Of a DNA stretch of 43,796 bases, positions 32,180 through 43,490 are shown one piece after another. Position numbers and translations under genes: made by a program. The notes beneath the pieces were generated by a model, which worked only from the letters and a program-made list of their open reading frames with translations, did no database searches and had not been told where the DNA came from. How positions within the stretch are numbered: the stretch's first letter is position 1; every line of letters begins with the position of its first letter. The stretch spans positions 1-43,796 of the forward strand of contig QHVM01000050.1 in the NCBI GenBank assembly GCA_003223555.1, read 5' to 3'. Source of the stretch: Acidobacteriota bacterium. GTDB taxonomy: Bacteria > Acidobacteriota > Vicinamibacteria > Fen-336.

Positions 32180-35100
32180 GCCCCGAGGAGAAGGGGGTGG
32201 GGGAGCGGATCCGCTCCGCGCGGGCGAAGTCCCTTCGCGGGCGCGCGTACTGGAAGAGCCTCGAGGAGCTGGCCGGCGATCCGGTGGTCGAGGAGATGCT
32301 GCGCCGGGAATTCCCGGAGCAGGCCTCCGTCCTCGACGATCCCCGCGGCCGGCGGGAGTTCCTCACCCTCATGGGCGCCTCGCTCGCGCTGGCCGGCCTC
32401 GCTGGCTGCACGCGCCAGCCGGAAGAGAGGATCGTGCCCTACGTGAAGACGCCCGAAGACGCCGTCCCGGGACGGCCGCTCTTCTTCGCTACCGCGGTCC
32501 TCGACGGCGGATACGCCAAGGGCGTCCTCGTGGAGAGCCACCTCGGCCGCCCGACGAAGATCGAGGGCAACCCCGACCATCCGGCCAGCCTGGGAGCCAC
32601 CGATGCCCGCGGCCAGGCGGAGCTGCTCCAGCTCTACGACCCCGACCGGGCGCAGACCCTCACCTACCTGGGCGAGATCCGCCCCTGGGGCTCGTTCCTC
32701 GCCAGCATGAAGTCGGCCCTCGACGCGCAGCGGCCGCGGAGGGGCTCGGGCATGCGGCTCCTCACGGAGACCGTGACCTCGCCCACCCTGGCCGCGCAGA
32801 TCAAGGCGTTCCTGGCCGACTTCCCATCCGCGAAGTGGCACCAGTGGGAGCCGGCCGGCCGTGACGCGGCCCGCGCCGGCGCCGTGCTGGCCTTCGGCCA
32901 GCCGGTGGAGACGAGCTACCGGCTGGATGCGGCCGACGTCATCCTCTGCCTCGACGCCGACTTCGTCAGCGAGGGACCGGCCAACCTGCGCTGCATCCGG
33001 GAGTTCACCTCCCGGCGGAAGCTGGAGGGCGGCAAGAAGGAGATGAACCGCCTCTACGCGGTCGAGTGCACGCCGACGCTGGCCGGCGCGCTCGCCGACC
33101 ACCGCCTGCCCCTGCGGCCGTCGGAGCTGGAAGACTTCGCGCGGGCCGTGGCGGCGGGGGTGGGGGCCGCCGTCGACGCGGGCGCGGCCTTCGGCCCCGG
33201 CTCACCGCACGGCGCCTGGGCGGCGACCCTCGTGAAGGACCTGCTCGCGCACGCCGGGTCGTCGGTGGTGATTCCCGGCGAGCATCAGCCGCCCGCCGTC
33301 CATGCCCTGGCCCACGCGGCCAACGCGAAGCTCGGCGGCGTGGGACGGACCGTCATCTACACGGCGCCGGTCGAGGCGAGCCCGGTGGACCAGCTCGCCT
33401 CGCTCCGGGAGCTGGCGTCCGACATGGACGGCGGCGCCGTTTCGCTGCTCGTGATCCTGGGCGGCAACCCGGTCTTCACCGCTCCGGCCGACCTCGATTT
33501 CGCGGCGAAGCTGGACAAGGTGCCGCTGCGGGTCCACCTCGGGCTGCACGCCGAGGAGACCGCCGAGCGGTGCCACTGGCAGATCCCCCAGGCCCACAGC
33601 CTGGAGACGTGGAGCGATGCCCGCGCCTTCGACGGGACGGTCACCCTCGTCCAGCCGCTCATCGATCCCCTCTATCCCTCGGCGAAGTCCGCGCACGAGG
33701 TGCTGGCGGCGTTCTCGAGCCGGCCCGAGCGCTCCGGATACGACCTCCTCCGCGAGCACTGGAGCGCGCAGGCGCTGGGCGCAGACTTCGAGAAGGCGTG
33801 GCGCCGCGCGCTCCACGACGGGACGGTGGCGGGGCTTCCTGCCCCGGCTTCCATGACGCCCGGGGTGCGCGCGGGAGACTGGGCCCATCCGCCGGATCGG
33901 CCGAGGGCGGCGGGCCTGGAGGTCGCCTTCCGCCCCGACCCCACGGTCCACGACGGGCGCTACGCCGACAACGGCTGGCTGCAGGAGCTGCCGAAGCCGC
34001 TCACGAAGCTGACCTGGGACAACGCGGCCCTCATGGGTCCGGAGACCGGGCGCGGTCTGGGGGTCTCCATCGAGCGGGACAGCCTGGGATCCCACACCGA
34101 CGTGGTCGAGATCCGCCTCGGCGGCCGCAGCCTCCGCGCGCCGGCGTGGATCGTCCCCGGCCACCCCGAGGGCTCGATCACCCTCCACTTCGGATACGGC
34201 CGCCGGCGCGCGGGCCGGGTGGGGACGGGCGTCGGCTTCGACGCCTACGCGCTGCGCACGGGCGACGGAAGGTGGTGGGCGGCGGGGGCGGAGGCGCGCA
34301 AGACGGGCGAGCGCTATCGGATGGCCTGCACCCAGGACCATTGGAGCATGGAGGGCCGGCACCTCGTGCGCGCGGCCAGCCTCGGGGAGTACGACGAGCG
34401 GCCCGCCTTCGCGAAGGAGATGGGGGAGGTGCCGCCGCGCAGCCTCACGCTCTATCCGAGCTACCGCTACGAGGGCCACGCCTGGGCCATGAGCATCGAC
34501 CTCAACTCCTGCGTCGGCTGCAACGCGTGCATGGCCGCCTGCCAGGCCGAGAACAACGTGCCCGTGGTGGGCAAGGACCAGGTGGGCCGGGGACGGGAGA
34601 TGCACTGGATCCGCATCGACCGTTACTACGAAGGCGATCCCGCGAAGCCCGAGACGCTCGAGACCTACCACCAGCCGGTGCCGTGCATGCAGTGCGAGAA
34701 CGCCCCTTGCGAGGTGGTGTGCCCGGTCGCGGCCACCGTCCACAGCGACGAGGGCCTCAACGATCAGGTCTACAACCGCTGCGTGGGCACGCGCTACTGT
34801 TCCAACAACTGCCCGTACAAGGTGCGCCGGTTCAACTTCTTCCTCTACCAGGACTGGGACACGCCCACATTCAAGCTCATGCGCAACCCCGACGTCACCG
34901 TACGCAGCCGGGGGGTCATGGAGAAGTGCACCTACTGCGTGCAGCGGATCAACCGCGCCCGCATCGACGCCCGCAACGAGGGCCGTCCCCTCCGCGACGG
35001 CGGGATCAAGACCGCCTGCCAGCAGGCCTGCCCCGGAGAGGCCATCGTCTTCGGCGACCTCAACGACCCGCAGAGCCGGGTCTCGCGGCTGAAGGCCGAG

Positions 35101-35199
35101 CCGCGGGACTACGCGCTCCTGGCCGAGCTCAACACCCGGCCCCGCACGACCTACCTCGCCGCCGTGCGCAACCCCAACCCGGAGATGCCGCGTGGCTGA
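32176..35199 (+). CDS. actB: Alternative complex III subunit ActB, molybdopterin-like/iron-sulfur fusion
   Basis: A 1007-aa periplasmic-side subunit. The N-terminus has RREFLTLMGASLALAGLAGC, a Tat-like twin Arg with a lipobox Cys. Residues to about 740 resemble the molybdopterin oxidoreductase fold, which carries no Mo cofactor in characterised complexes. The C-terminal part binds Fe-S clusters: CVGCNACMAAC (near 779), PCMQCENAPCEVVC (near 836), CVGTRYCSNNCPY (near 868), CTYC (near 917) and CQQAC (near 948). Four clusters are expected. The ATG at 32176 overlaps the actA stop; an in-frame GTG at 32167 would add three residues. It overlaps actC by 8 bp. Confidence 0.96.
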   Translation: MSPEEKGVGERIRSARAKSLRGRAYWKSLEELAGDPVVEEMLRREFPEQASVLDDPRGRREFLTLMGASLALAGLAGCTRQPEERIVPYVKTPEDAVPGRPLFFATAVLDGGYAKGVLVESHLGRPTKIEGNPDHPASLGATDARGQAELLQLYDPDRAQTLTYLGEIRPWGSFLASMKSALDAQRPRRGSGMRLLTETVTSPTLAAQIKAFLADFPSAKWHQWEPAGRDAARAGAVLAFGQPVETSYRLDAADVILCLDADFVSEGPANLRCIREFTSRRKLEGGKKEMNRLYAVECTPTLAGALADHRLPLRPSELEDFARAVAAGVGAAVDAGAAFGPGSPHGAWAATLVKDLLAHAGSSVVIPGEHQPPAVHALAHAANAKLGGVGRTVIYTAPVEASPVDQLASLRELASDMDGGAVSLLVILGGNPVFTAPADLDFAAKLDKVPLRVHLGLHAEETAERCHWQIPQAHSLETWSDARAFDGTVTLVQPLIDPLYPSAKSAHEVLAAFSSRPERSGYDLLREHWSAQALGADFEKAWRRALHDGTVAGLPAPASMTPGVRAGDWAHPPDRPRAAGLEVAFRPDPTVHDGRYADNGWLQELPKPLTKLTWDNAALMGPETGRGLGVSIERDSLGSHTDVVEIRLGGRSLRAPAWIVPGHPEGSITLHFGYGRRRAGRVGTGVGFDAYALRTGDGRWWAAGAEARKTGERYRMACTQDHWSMEGRHLVRAASLGEYDERPAFAKEMGEVPPRSLTLYPSYRYEGHAWAMSIDLNSCVGCNACMAACQAENNVPVVGKDQVGRGREMHWIRIDRYYEGDPAKPETLETYHQPVPCMQCENAPCEVVCPVAATVHSDEGLNDQVYNRCVGTRYCSNNCPYKVRRFNFFLYQDWDTPTFKLMRNPDVTVRSRGVMEKCTYCVQRINRARIDARNEGRPLRDGGIKTACQQACPGEAIVFGDLNDPQSRVSRLKAEPRDYALLAELNTRPRTTYLAAVRNPNPEMPRG

Positions 35200-36595
35200 C
35201 GCGGCCGACCCCGGCCTGGCCCGCGACGCGACGCCGGCCCCGCCCCGCCGCGAGGAGCTGGTCGGGCCGGGCCACGACTTCGCCTCGGTCACCGAGAAGA
35301 TCAGCAGCATCGTCCTCCAGCGCCGGACGCCGTGGGGCTGGTTCGTGGGGTTCGCGATCGCCTTCGCGCTCCTGCAGGGAATGCTGCTCGCGGTGGGCTA
35401 CCTGCTCTTCGTCGGCATCGGGGTGTGGGGGGTGACCATCCCCATCGGCTGGGGGATGGACATCATCAATTTCGTCTGGTGGATCGGCATCGGCCACGCG
35501 GGCACTCTCATCTCGGCCATCCTGCTCCTGCTGCGCCAGGGCTGGCGGACCTCCATCAACCGGTTCGCGGAAGCGATGACGCTGTTCGCGGTGGCCTGCG
35601 CCGCGTTCTACCCGGTCTTCCACACCGGCCGGCCCTGGCTCGCGTACTGGCTCTTCCCCTACCCCAACACGATGGGCCTGTGGCCGAACTTCCGCAGCCC
35701 CCTCATCTGGGACGTCTTCGCCGTCTCCACCTACGGCACCGTCTCGCTGCTGTTCTGGTTCGTGGGACTCGTCCCGGACCTGGCCACCTTGCGCGACCGC
35801 GCCCGGAGCAAGCCGTGGAAGATCCTGTACGGCATCCTGGCCATGGGCTGGCGGGGCTCGGCCCGCCACTGGCACAACTACGACACCGCCTACCTGCTCC
35901 TGGCTGGACTGGCCACGCCGCTCGTCGTCTCCGTGCACACGGTGGTGAGCTTCGACTTCGCGATCGGGATCATTCCCGGCTGGCACGCCACGATCTTCCC
36001 GCCCTACTTCGTGGCCGGCGCCATCTACGCGGGCTTCGCGATGGTGCTGACGATCGCCATCCCGCTCCGGAAGTTCTACGCGCTCGAGGACTTCATCACG
36101 ATGAGGCACCTCGAGAACATGGCCAAGGTCATGCTCGCCACCGGCCTCATCGTGGCCTACGGCTACATGATGGAAGCCTTCATGGCCTGGTACAGCGCGG
36201 ACACGTACGAGCGCTTCGCGATCTGGAACCGGATGACCGGCCCGTACTGGAAGATGTACTGGGCCCTCATCCTCTGCAACGTCGTCGCCCCCAATACCCT
36301 CTGGGTCAAGAACCTGCGCACGAGCGTGCCCTACCTCTTCTTCATGTCGCTGGTGGTGAGCGTCGGCATGTGGCTGGAGCGCTTCGTCATCATCGTGACC
36401 AGTCTCCACCGCGACTTCCTGCCCTCTTCGTGGGGCATCTACCGCGGGACCTTCTTCGACTGGTCGGCCTTCATCGGCACCCTCGGCCTCTTCTCGACCC
36501 TGCTCTTCCTGTTCGTCCGCTTCCTGCCCGCCATCTCCATCTTCGAGATGCGCACGATCCTGCCCGGGGCCGAGGTCGAGGAGGAGCACCCGTGA
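35192..36595 (+). CDS. actC: Alternative complex III subunit ActC, NrfD/PsrC-like quinol-binding membrane protein
   Basis: A 467-aa integral membrane protein with about ten helices, e.g. WFVGFAIAFALLQGMLLAVG, NFVWWIGIGHAGTLISAILL, TPLVVSVHTVVSFDFAIGII and FFMSLVVSVGMWLERFVIIV. It belongs to the NrfD/PsrC family whose periplasmic-facing helix bundle oxidises quinol. Conserved blocks include WRTSINRFAEAMTLFAV, GRPWLAYWLFPYPN and HNYDTAYLLLAGLATPLVVS. The GTG start at 35192 lies within the actB end; its stop overlaps actD as GTGA. Confidence 0.96.
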   Translation: MADAADPGLARDATPAPPRREELVGPGHDFASVTEKISSIVLQRRTPWGWFVGFAIAFALLQGMLLAVGYLLFVGIGVWGVTIPIGWGMDIINFVWWIGIGHAGTLISAILLLLRQGWRTSINRFAEAMTLFAVACAAFYPVFHTGRPWLAYWLFPYPNTMGLWPNFRSPLIWDVFAVSTYGTVSLLFWFVGLVPDLATLRDRARSKPWKILYGILAMGWRGSARHWHNYDTAYLLLAGLATPLVVSVHTVVSFDFAIGIIPGWHATIFPPYFVAGAIYAGFAMVLTIAIPLRKFYALEDFITMRHLENMAKVMLATGLIVAYGYMMEAFMAWYSADTYERFAIWNRMTGPYWKMYWALILCNVVAPNTLWVKNLRTSVPYLFFMSLVVSVGMWLERFVIIVTSLHRDFLPSSWGIYRGTFFDWSAFIGTLGLFSTLLFLFVRFLPAISIFEMRTILPGAEVEEEHP

Positions 36596-37128
36596 CGCGG
36601 CCCGGCCTCTATGGGCTGATGGCCGAGTTCAGCGAGCCGGCGGCGGTGGTGGCCGCGGCAAGAAAGGTCCACGAGGCGGGCTACCGGAAGGTCGACGCGT
36701 TCTCGCCCTACCCGGTGGAGGCGCTGACGGAGGCGCTGGCCCTGCCGAGGTCCCGGCTGCCGCTCTTCGTGCTGCTGGGCGGGATCGCCGGCCTCGCCGC
36801 CGGCTACGGCCTGGAGTACTGGGCGTCGGTCATCGAGTACCCGATGAACATCGGCGGCAAGCCGTTCCACTCCTGGCCGGCGTTCGTCCCCCCCGCGTTC
36901 GAGACGACGATCCTCTTCGCCGCCCTCGCCGCGGTACTGGGGATGCTGGCCTTGAACGGCCTGCCCGAGCCCTATCACCCGGTCTTCAACGTGCCGACCT
37001 TCGCCCTCGCCACCAAGGACCGCTTCTTCCTGTGCGTCGAAGCGACCGACCCCCATTTCGACCTCGACCGCACCTGGAGCTTCCTCCTCAGCCTGGAACC
37101 GCGCGTCGTCTCGGAAGTCGAGCAATGA
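36592..37128 (+). CDS. actD: Alternative complex III subunit ActD (DUF3341)
   Basis: A 178-aa subunit with a soluble N-terminal domain (LYGLMAEFSEPAAVVAAARK, YRKVDAFSPYPVEAL) and two membrane helices (about residues 57-80 and 104-125). A C-terminal soluble segment follows (KDRFFLCVEATDPHFD). This is the DUF3341 pattern. It stabilises the complex and binds no cofactor. The GTG start at 36592 is fixed by the GTGA overlap with actC; the stop overlaps actE as ATGA. Confidence 0.94.
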   Translation: MTRPGLYGLMAEFSEPAAVVAAARKVHEAGYRKVDAFSPYPVEALTEALALPRSRLPLFVLLGGIAGLAAGYGLEYWASVIEYPMNIGGKPFHSWPAFVPPAFETTILFAALAAVLGMLALNGLPEPYHPVFNVPTFALATKDRFFLCVEATDPHFDLDRTWSFLLSLEPRVVSEVEQ

Positions 37129-37697
37129 GGCCGCTCTGCGTTCTCTGCGGGATGCTCGTGCTCGTGGGTTGCCGGCAGGACATGCACGACCAGCCCAAGT
37201 TCCGGCCTTATCGGCCCACCGACTTCTTCGGCGACGGTCGCTCGGCCCGGCCGCAGGTCGCCGGGACCGTGGCCCGCGGGCAGCTCGAGGAAGACACCCT
37301 GCTCTCCTCCGGCAAGACGGGCGCCGCCTTCGCGGACGCCTTCCCGGTGGAGGTGGACGAGAAGGTGCTCCGCCGCGGCGGGGAGCGCTTCCGCATCTAC
37401 TGCTCGCCCTGCCACGGAGCGCTCGGGCGCGGCGACGGGATGATCGTGCGCAGGGGCTACCGCCAGCCGTCCTCCTTCCACGTCGACCGGCTGCGGGCCC
37501 AGCCCGCCGGCTACTTCTTCGACGTGATCAGCCACGGCTTCGGGGCCATGCCGGATTACGCGGCCCAGATCCCGGTGAAGGATCGCTGGGCGATCGTGGC
37601 CTACGTGCGGGCCCTCCAGCTCAGCCAGAACGCGGCCATGGCCGACGTTCCCCCGGACAAGCGGGGCGAGCTCGAGCCAGCGCCGGAAACGCCATGA
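37125..37697 (+). CDS. actE: Alternative complex III subunit ActE, monohaem cytochrome c lipoprotein
   Basis: A 190-aa exported cytochrome. The lipoprotein signal MRPLCVLCGMLVLVGC ends at the acylated Cys16. After an ActE-type linker (PKFRPYRPTDFFGDGRSARP) comes a single haem c site CSPCH in YCSPCHGALGRGDG, with the probable axial Met in HGFGAMPDY. The final helix RWAIVAYVRALQLSQ is typical of class I cytochromes c. It passes electrons from ActA/ActB to the oxidase cytochrome domain. Overlaps actD and actF by 4 bp each. Confidence 0.95.
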   Translation: MRPLCVLCGMLVLVGCRQDMHDQPKFRPYRPTDFFGDGRSARPQVAGTVARGQLEEDTLLSSGKTGAAFADAFPVEVDEKVLRRGGERFRIYCSPCHGALGRGDGMIVRRGYRQPSSFHVDRLRAQPAGYFFDVISHGFGAMPDYAAQIPVKDRWAIVAYVRALQLSQNAAMADVPPDKRGELEPAPETP

Positions 37698-38887
37698 GCA
37701 CGCCGGCCTTCCCGGTGCCCGCGGAGGTGGACCGGCTGCAGCGGACGGCCCTCGTGGCGGGAGGCGCCGGCGTGGGCCTGAGCCTGCTGGGGGCGGTCTT
37801 CGACCTCGGCCAGTTCCTCCGCTCGTGGCTCTTCGCGGAGCTGTTCTGGACGGGTGTCGCGGTCGGCTGCCTGTCGCTGCTGATGATCAACCACATGACG
37901 GGGGGCGTGTGGGGCCTGGTCATCCGCCGCCTGCTGGAAGCGGGCGGGCGCACGGTGCCCCTCCTCGCAATCCTCTTCCTGCCCATCGCCCTCGGCCTGC
38001 CCCGCATCTACGAATGGGCGCGGCCCGAAGTGGTGGCCGCCGACCCCGTGCTCCAGATGAAGCGGCCGTACCTGAACGTCCCGTTCTTCCTCCTCCGGGC
38101 GGTGTTCTTCTTCGCCGCCTGGTCGGCGCTCGCGCACTTCCTCAGCCGATGGTCGGGGGAGCTGGACCGCACGGGCAGCCTGCGGGTCGCCCGCCGGCTG
38201 CGCGGCCTCTCCGGCGGCGGGCTCCTGATCCTCGGCCTGACCATCACGTTCTCGGCGGTGGACTGGGCCATGTCCCTCGACCCCCACTGGTTCTCCACGA
38301 TCTACGGCATCGTCTTCATGGTGGGCCAGGCGCTCTCGGCGATGGCCCTGGTGATCGTGCTCCTGGCCCGGTTGCGCGGCGAAGAGCCGTTCGCGGAGGC
38401 GGTCCGGCCCCAGGTGGTGCACGACCTCGGCAAGCTGATGCTCGCCTTCGTGATGCTGTGGGCCTACGTCAACTTCTCGCAGTTCCTCATCATCTGGTCG
38501 GGGAACCTGCCGGAAGAGGCGCCCTGGTACATCCTTCGGCTGCATGGCGGCTGGCAGGGGATCGCGCTCCTCGTCCTCCTCTTCCACTTCGTGCTTCCCT
38601 TCCTCCTCCTGCTGTCGCGAGACCTGAAGCGCAGCGCACCGACGCTGGCCAGGGTCGCCGGGGCGCTCTTCCTCGTCCGGCTCGTCGACCTCTACTGGCT
38701 GGTGGCGCCCGACCTCCACCACCACGGCGCCCTCCGCGTGAGCTGGACGGACGTGACCGCCCCGGTGGGGGTGGGCGGGATCTGGCTGTTCTGGCTCGCC
38801 CGCGAGCTGAGGGTCCGGCCCCTGCTGCCGCAGCGCGACCCCGACCTGGAGGAGTTCCTGGCCCAGCCGGCGGAAGGCCACGCGTGA
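37694..38887 (+). CDS. actF: Alternative complex III subunit ActF, membrane protein
   Basis: A 397-aa membrane protein with about ten helices (for example FWTGVAVGCLSLLMINHMTG, VPLLAILFLPIALGLPRIYE, LRAVFFFAAWSALAHFLSRW and LLVLLFHFVLPFLLLLSRDL). Characteristic blocks are MTGGVWGLVIRRLLEAGGRT, DWAMSLDPHWFSTIYGIVFM and FSQFLIIWSGNLPEEAPWY. It is a distant relative of ActC and the NrfD fold. The ATG overlaps the actE stop. Its own stop overlaps the next gene (GTGA). Confidence 0.95.
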   Translation: MSTPAFPVPAEVDRLQRTALVAGGAGVGLSLLGAVFDLGQFLRSWLFAELFWTGVAVGCLSLLMINHMTGGVWGLVIRRLLEAGGRTVPLLAILFLPIALGLPRIYEWARPEVVAADPVLQMKRPYLNVPFFLLRAVFFFAAWSALAHFLSRWSGELDRTGSLRVARRLRGLSGGGLLILGLTITFSAVDWAMSLDPHWFSTIYGIVFMVGQALSAMALVIVLLARLRGEEPFAEAVRPQVVHDLGKLMLAFVMLWAYVNFSQFLIIWSGNLPEEAPWYILRLHGGWQGIALLVLLFHFVLPFLLLLSRDLKRSAPTLARVAGALFLVRLVDLYWLVAPDLHHHGALRVSWTDVTAPVGVGGIWLFWLARELRVRPLLPQRDPDLEEFLAQPAEGHA

Positions 38888-39354
38888 GCGGCCCGGGGGA
38901 GACCCATCCGGAGCTGCGCTACGAGCAGCGCGACGCCAGCCCGGCCGCCATCGTGCGCTTCGCGATCGGCCTCGTGGTCGTGCTGGTGGTGGTGGCGTTC
39001 GTGCTGCTCGGCCTGTTCTCGCTCTTCGCGCGCCAGCAGCGGCGGCACGACCCGCCGCCGCCACCGCTCGCCCCCCAGGCGGGCCGGCTGCCGCCCGAGC
39101 CCCGTCTGCAGACGACGCCGCTCCAGGACCTGGAGCAGGTGCGGGCGCAGGAGGACAAGGAGCTGTCGAGCTACGGTTGGGTCGACCGGAAGGCGGGACG
39201 CGTGCGCATCCCGATCGACGAGGCCATCCGCATCGTGGCCCAGCGGGGCGTGCCCAGGGCAATCGTCCTGCCGTCGCCGTCTCCGGGCGCGCCGGCTTCT
39301 CCCGCCGCCGGCGGCCCGCCGGCCCCGGCTCCGTCCGCGGGGGGCCGGCGATGA
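38884..39354 (+). CDS. Small membrane-anchored protein of unknown function in the act-cox operon
   Basis: A 156-aa protein starting at GTG 38884, overlapping actF. A cytoplasmic N-terminus is followed by one membrane helix (about residues 22-45, AIVRFAIGLVVVLVVVAFVL), a proline-rich periplasmic linker (HDPPPPPLAPQ) and a compact segment with PLQDLEQVRAQEDKELSS and YGWVDRKAGRVRIPIDEAI. The tail is Pro/Ala-rich. The YGWVD...VRIPIDEA segment resembles a motif I recall from unnamed proteins beside act and cox genes. Its stop overlaps sco. A role in oxidase assembly or in coupling ACIII to the oxidase is inferred from position only. Confidence 0.8.
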   Translation: MSGPGETHPELRYEQRDASPAAIVRFAIGLVVVLVVVAFVLLGLFSLFARQQRRHDPPPPPLAPQAGRLPPEPRLQTTPLQDLEQVRAQEDKELSSYGWVDRKAGRVRIPIDEAIRIVAQRGVPRAIVLPSPSPGAPASPAAGGPPAPAPSAGGRR

Positions 39355-40148
39355 AGACTCCCGCGCTGGCCTCGCTCGTCGCGATGACGGCGGCGGCCGC
39401 GGTGGCCTCGGCCCAGCCGGCGCAGGAGCGGCCCCCGGTCCTGCGTGACGTCGGCTACGACCAGCGGCTGGGCGAGCGCGTGCCCCTCGACCTCGTCTTC
39501 CGCGACGAGTCGGGTCGAGGGGTGCGCCTGCGCGATCTCTTCCGGGGCCGCCCGGTCGTGCTGTCGCTCGTCTACTACCAGTGCCCGATGCTGTGCACGC
39601 TGACGCTCAACGGCCTCGCCAGCGCGCTCTCCGTCCTGACCTTTGACGTGGGCCGGGAGTTCGACGTGGTCACGGTCAGCTTCGAGCCGAAAGAGACGCC
39701 GGCGCTGGCCACGGCCAGGAAGAAAGCCGAGCTCGAACGCTACCGGCGGCCGACGGCCGAGGCGGGTTGGCATTTCCTGACCGGCGCGCCCGGCTCCATC
39801 GACGGCCTCACGCGAGCGGTGGGCTTCCGCTACGCCTGGGACGCGGAGACGCGGCAGTACGCGCACCCGGCCGGCCTGGTCGTCCTCACCCCCGACGGGC
39901 GCATCGCTCGCTACATGTACGGGGTGGAGTACGCGCCGCGCGACCTGCGGCTGGCCCTCGTCGAGGCCTCCCAGGGCCGCATCGGGAACCCGATCGACAG
40001 CGTGCTGCTCTACTGCTTCCGGTACGACCCCACGAGGGGCCGCTACGCGGCGTCGGTGCTCGGCATGGTGCGCCTGGGCGGGATCCTGACCGTCCTCGCC
40101 CTCGGCTCGTTCGTGCTGCTGTCGCTGCGCCGGGAGAGGGAGTCCTAG
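39351..40148 (+). CDS. sco: SCO1/SenC-family copper chaperone for cytochrome oxidase
   Basis: A thioredoxin-fold copper protein that delivers Cu to the CuA site of subunit II. The 265-aa protein has a signal peptide (MKTPALASLVAMTAAAAVAS). The metal motif CPMLC (CxxxC) is in YYQCPMLCTLTLNG, and the conserved distal His is in YAHPAGLVVLTPDGRI. A C-terminal membrane helix (GGILTVLALGSFVLLSL) anchors it. The ATG overlaps the preceding stop. It lies directly before coxB, its likely client. Confidence 0.94.
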   Translation: MKTPALASLVAMTAAAAVASAQPAQERPPVLRDVGYDQRLGERVPLDLVFRDESGRGVRLRDLFRGRPVVLSLVYYQCPMLCTLTLNGLASALSVLTFDVGREFDVVTVSFEPKETPALATARKKAELERYRRPTAEAGWHFLTGAPGSIDGLTRAVGFRYAWDAETRQYAHPAGLVVLTPDGRIARYMYGVEYAPRDLRLALVEASQGRIGNPIDSVLLYCFRYDPTRGRYAASVLGMVRLGGILTVLALGSFVLLSLRRERES

Positions 40149-40149
40149 C

Positions 40150-41123
40150 ATGGGTTCCGGCCTTCCCCTGTTTCCCGAGGCCGCCTCGACGATGGCGGGA
40201 CGGGTGGACGCCCTCTACCTCTTCCTCGTCCTGGTGAGCGTGTTCTTCGGCCTGCTCATCGCGACCCTGGTCGTGACCTTCGCCATCCGGTTCCGGCGCC
40301 GCTCCCGCGACGAACGGCCGCGGCCCATCCACGGCTCCGCCGTCCTGGAGCTGGCATGGACGCTCATCCCGTTCGGCATCGTGATGGTGATCTTCCTGTG
40401 GGGGGCGGAGGTGTTCTTCGCCATGGCCCGCGTGCCGCCGGGGGCGATGGAGATCTACGTGGTCGGCAAGCGGTGGATGTGGAAGACGCAGCACATGACC
40501 GGCCAGCGCGAGATCAACGAGCTGCACGTACCGGTGGGGATGCCGGTGAAGCTCACGCTGACCTCCGAGGACGTGATCCACAGCTTCTTCGTCCCCGCCT
40601 TCCGCATGAAGAAGGACGCGGTGCCCGGCCGGTACTCCACCGAGTGGTTCCAGGCCACCCGCGCCGGCACCTACCACCTCTTCTGCGCGGAGTACTGCGG
40701 GACCAAGCACTCGGGCATGATCGGGAACATCACCGTGATGGAGCCGGCCGCCTTCCAGGCCTGGCTCTCGGGCGGGGCCACCGGCACCTCGCTGGCCGCG
40801 GCGGGGGAGAAGCTCTTCCAGGACCTGGCCTGCATCACCTGCCACCGGTCCGACTCCGAGGGCCGAGGGCCCCGCCTGGAGGGGGTCTTCGGCCACCCGG
40901 TGTCGCTCGCCAGCGGCGAGCGGGTGATGGCCGACGAGGCCTACGTGCGCGAGTCGATCGTCAACCCCGCGGCCAGGGTCGTCGCCGGGTACCAGCCGGT
41001 GATGCCCACCTACCAGGGGCTGGTGAGCGAGGAGGGCCTGATGCAGCTCGTCGCCTACATCCAGAGCCTGGGCGGGCCCGCCACCGCCGGCCCGGGGGCG
41101 GCAAGCGAAGGGCGAGGCCAGCC

Positions 41124-41127
<4 letters not shown>
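40150..41127 (+). CDS. coxB: Cytochrome c oxidase subunit II with fused cytochrome c domain (caa3 type)
   Basis: A 325-aa protein with two membrane helices (residues about 22-50 and 70-92). A cupredoxin domain follows with the CuA ligands in [12 protein letters not shown] (Cys179, Cys183, His187, Met190) plus the upstream His in [18 protein letters not shown]-terminal class I cytochrome c domain has haem site CITCH (228-232) and probable axial Met in MPTYQG. The quinol-oxidase lineage is excluded by the intact CuA site. It accepts electrons from ActE/ActA. It overlaps coxA as ATGA. Confidence 0.97.
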
Positions 41128-42776
<1,649 letters not shown>

Positions 42777-42784
<8 letters not shown>

Positions 42785-43487
42785 CGTGGCCGACAGCGCG
42801 CGCGGGAGCGGGACGGGCCGCAGCGAGACGGGCCGCCACCCGGCCCTCGTCCACCACTTCGAGAGCCTGCCCGCCCAGAAGGAGGCGGCCACCCTCGGCA
42901 TGTGGGTGTTCCTGGTGACCGAGGTGATGTTCTTCGGGGGGCTGTTCCTCGCCTACACGGTCTATCGCAACCTGCATTTCCACGCCTTCGTCCAGTCCAG
43001 CCGCCACCTGAACCTCGCCCTGGGCGCCGTCAACACCGCGGTGCTCATCTGCAGCAGCCTGACGATGGCCATGGGCGTGCACGCTTCGGCGCTGGGCCGG
43101 CGGCGGGGGACGGTGGCGTGGCTGCTCCTCACCGTGGCCCTGGGCTCGGTGTTCCTCGGCATCAAGGCCATCGAGTACAAGGACAAGTTCGACCACCACC
43201 TGGTGCCGGGCGAGCGCTTCGACGCCGAGGAGCTGCACCTGGAGGGGGACGAGGCGCGACAGGCCCAGATCTTCTACGCGCTGTACTTCGCGATGACCGG
43301 CCTCCACGCCACCCACATGGTGGTGGGCATCCCGATCATCCTGACCGTGGCCGGGCTGGCCCACCGCCGCCGGTTCAGCCCCGAGTACCACACGCCGGTG
43401 GAGCTGACCGGCCTCTACTGGCACTTCGTGGACATCGTCTGGATCTTCCTCTTTCCGCTGCTATACCTGATCGGGAGGCACCACTAG
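42777..43487 (+). CDS. coxC: Cytochrome c oxidase subunit III
   Basis: A 236-aa membrane protein with about five helices, of the short subunit III type: [80 protein letters not shown] and [20 protein letters not shown]. The WHFVDIVW signature is diagnostic. TTG 42777 is chosen because GAGGAGG at 42761-42767 is correctly spaced from it; GTG 42786 is the alternative start and would remove three residues. It overlaps the coxA end by 8 bp. Confidence 0.95.
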
Positions 43488-43490
43488 CCA

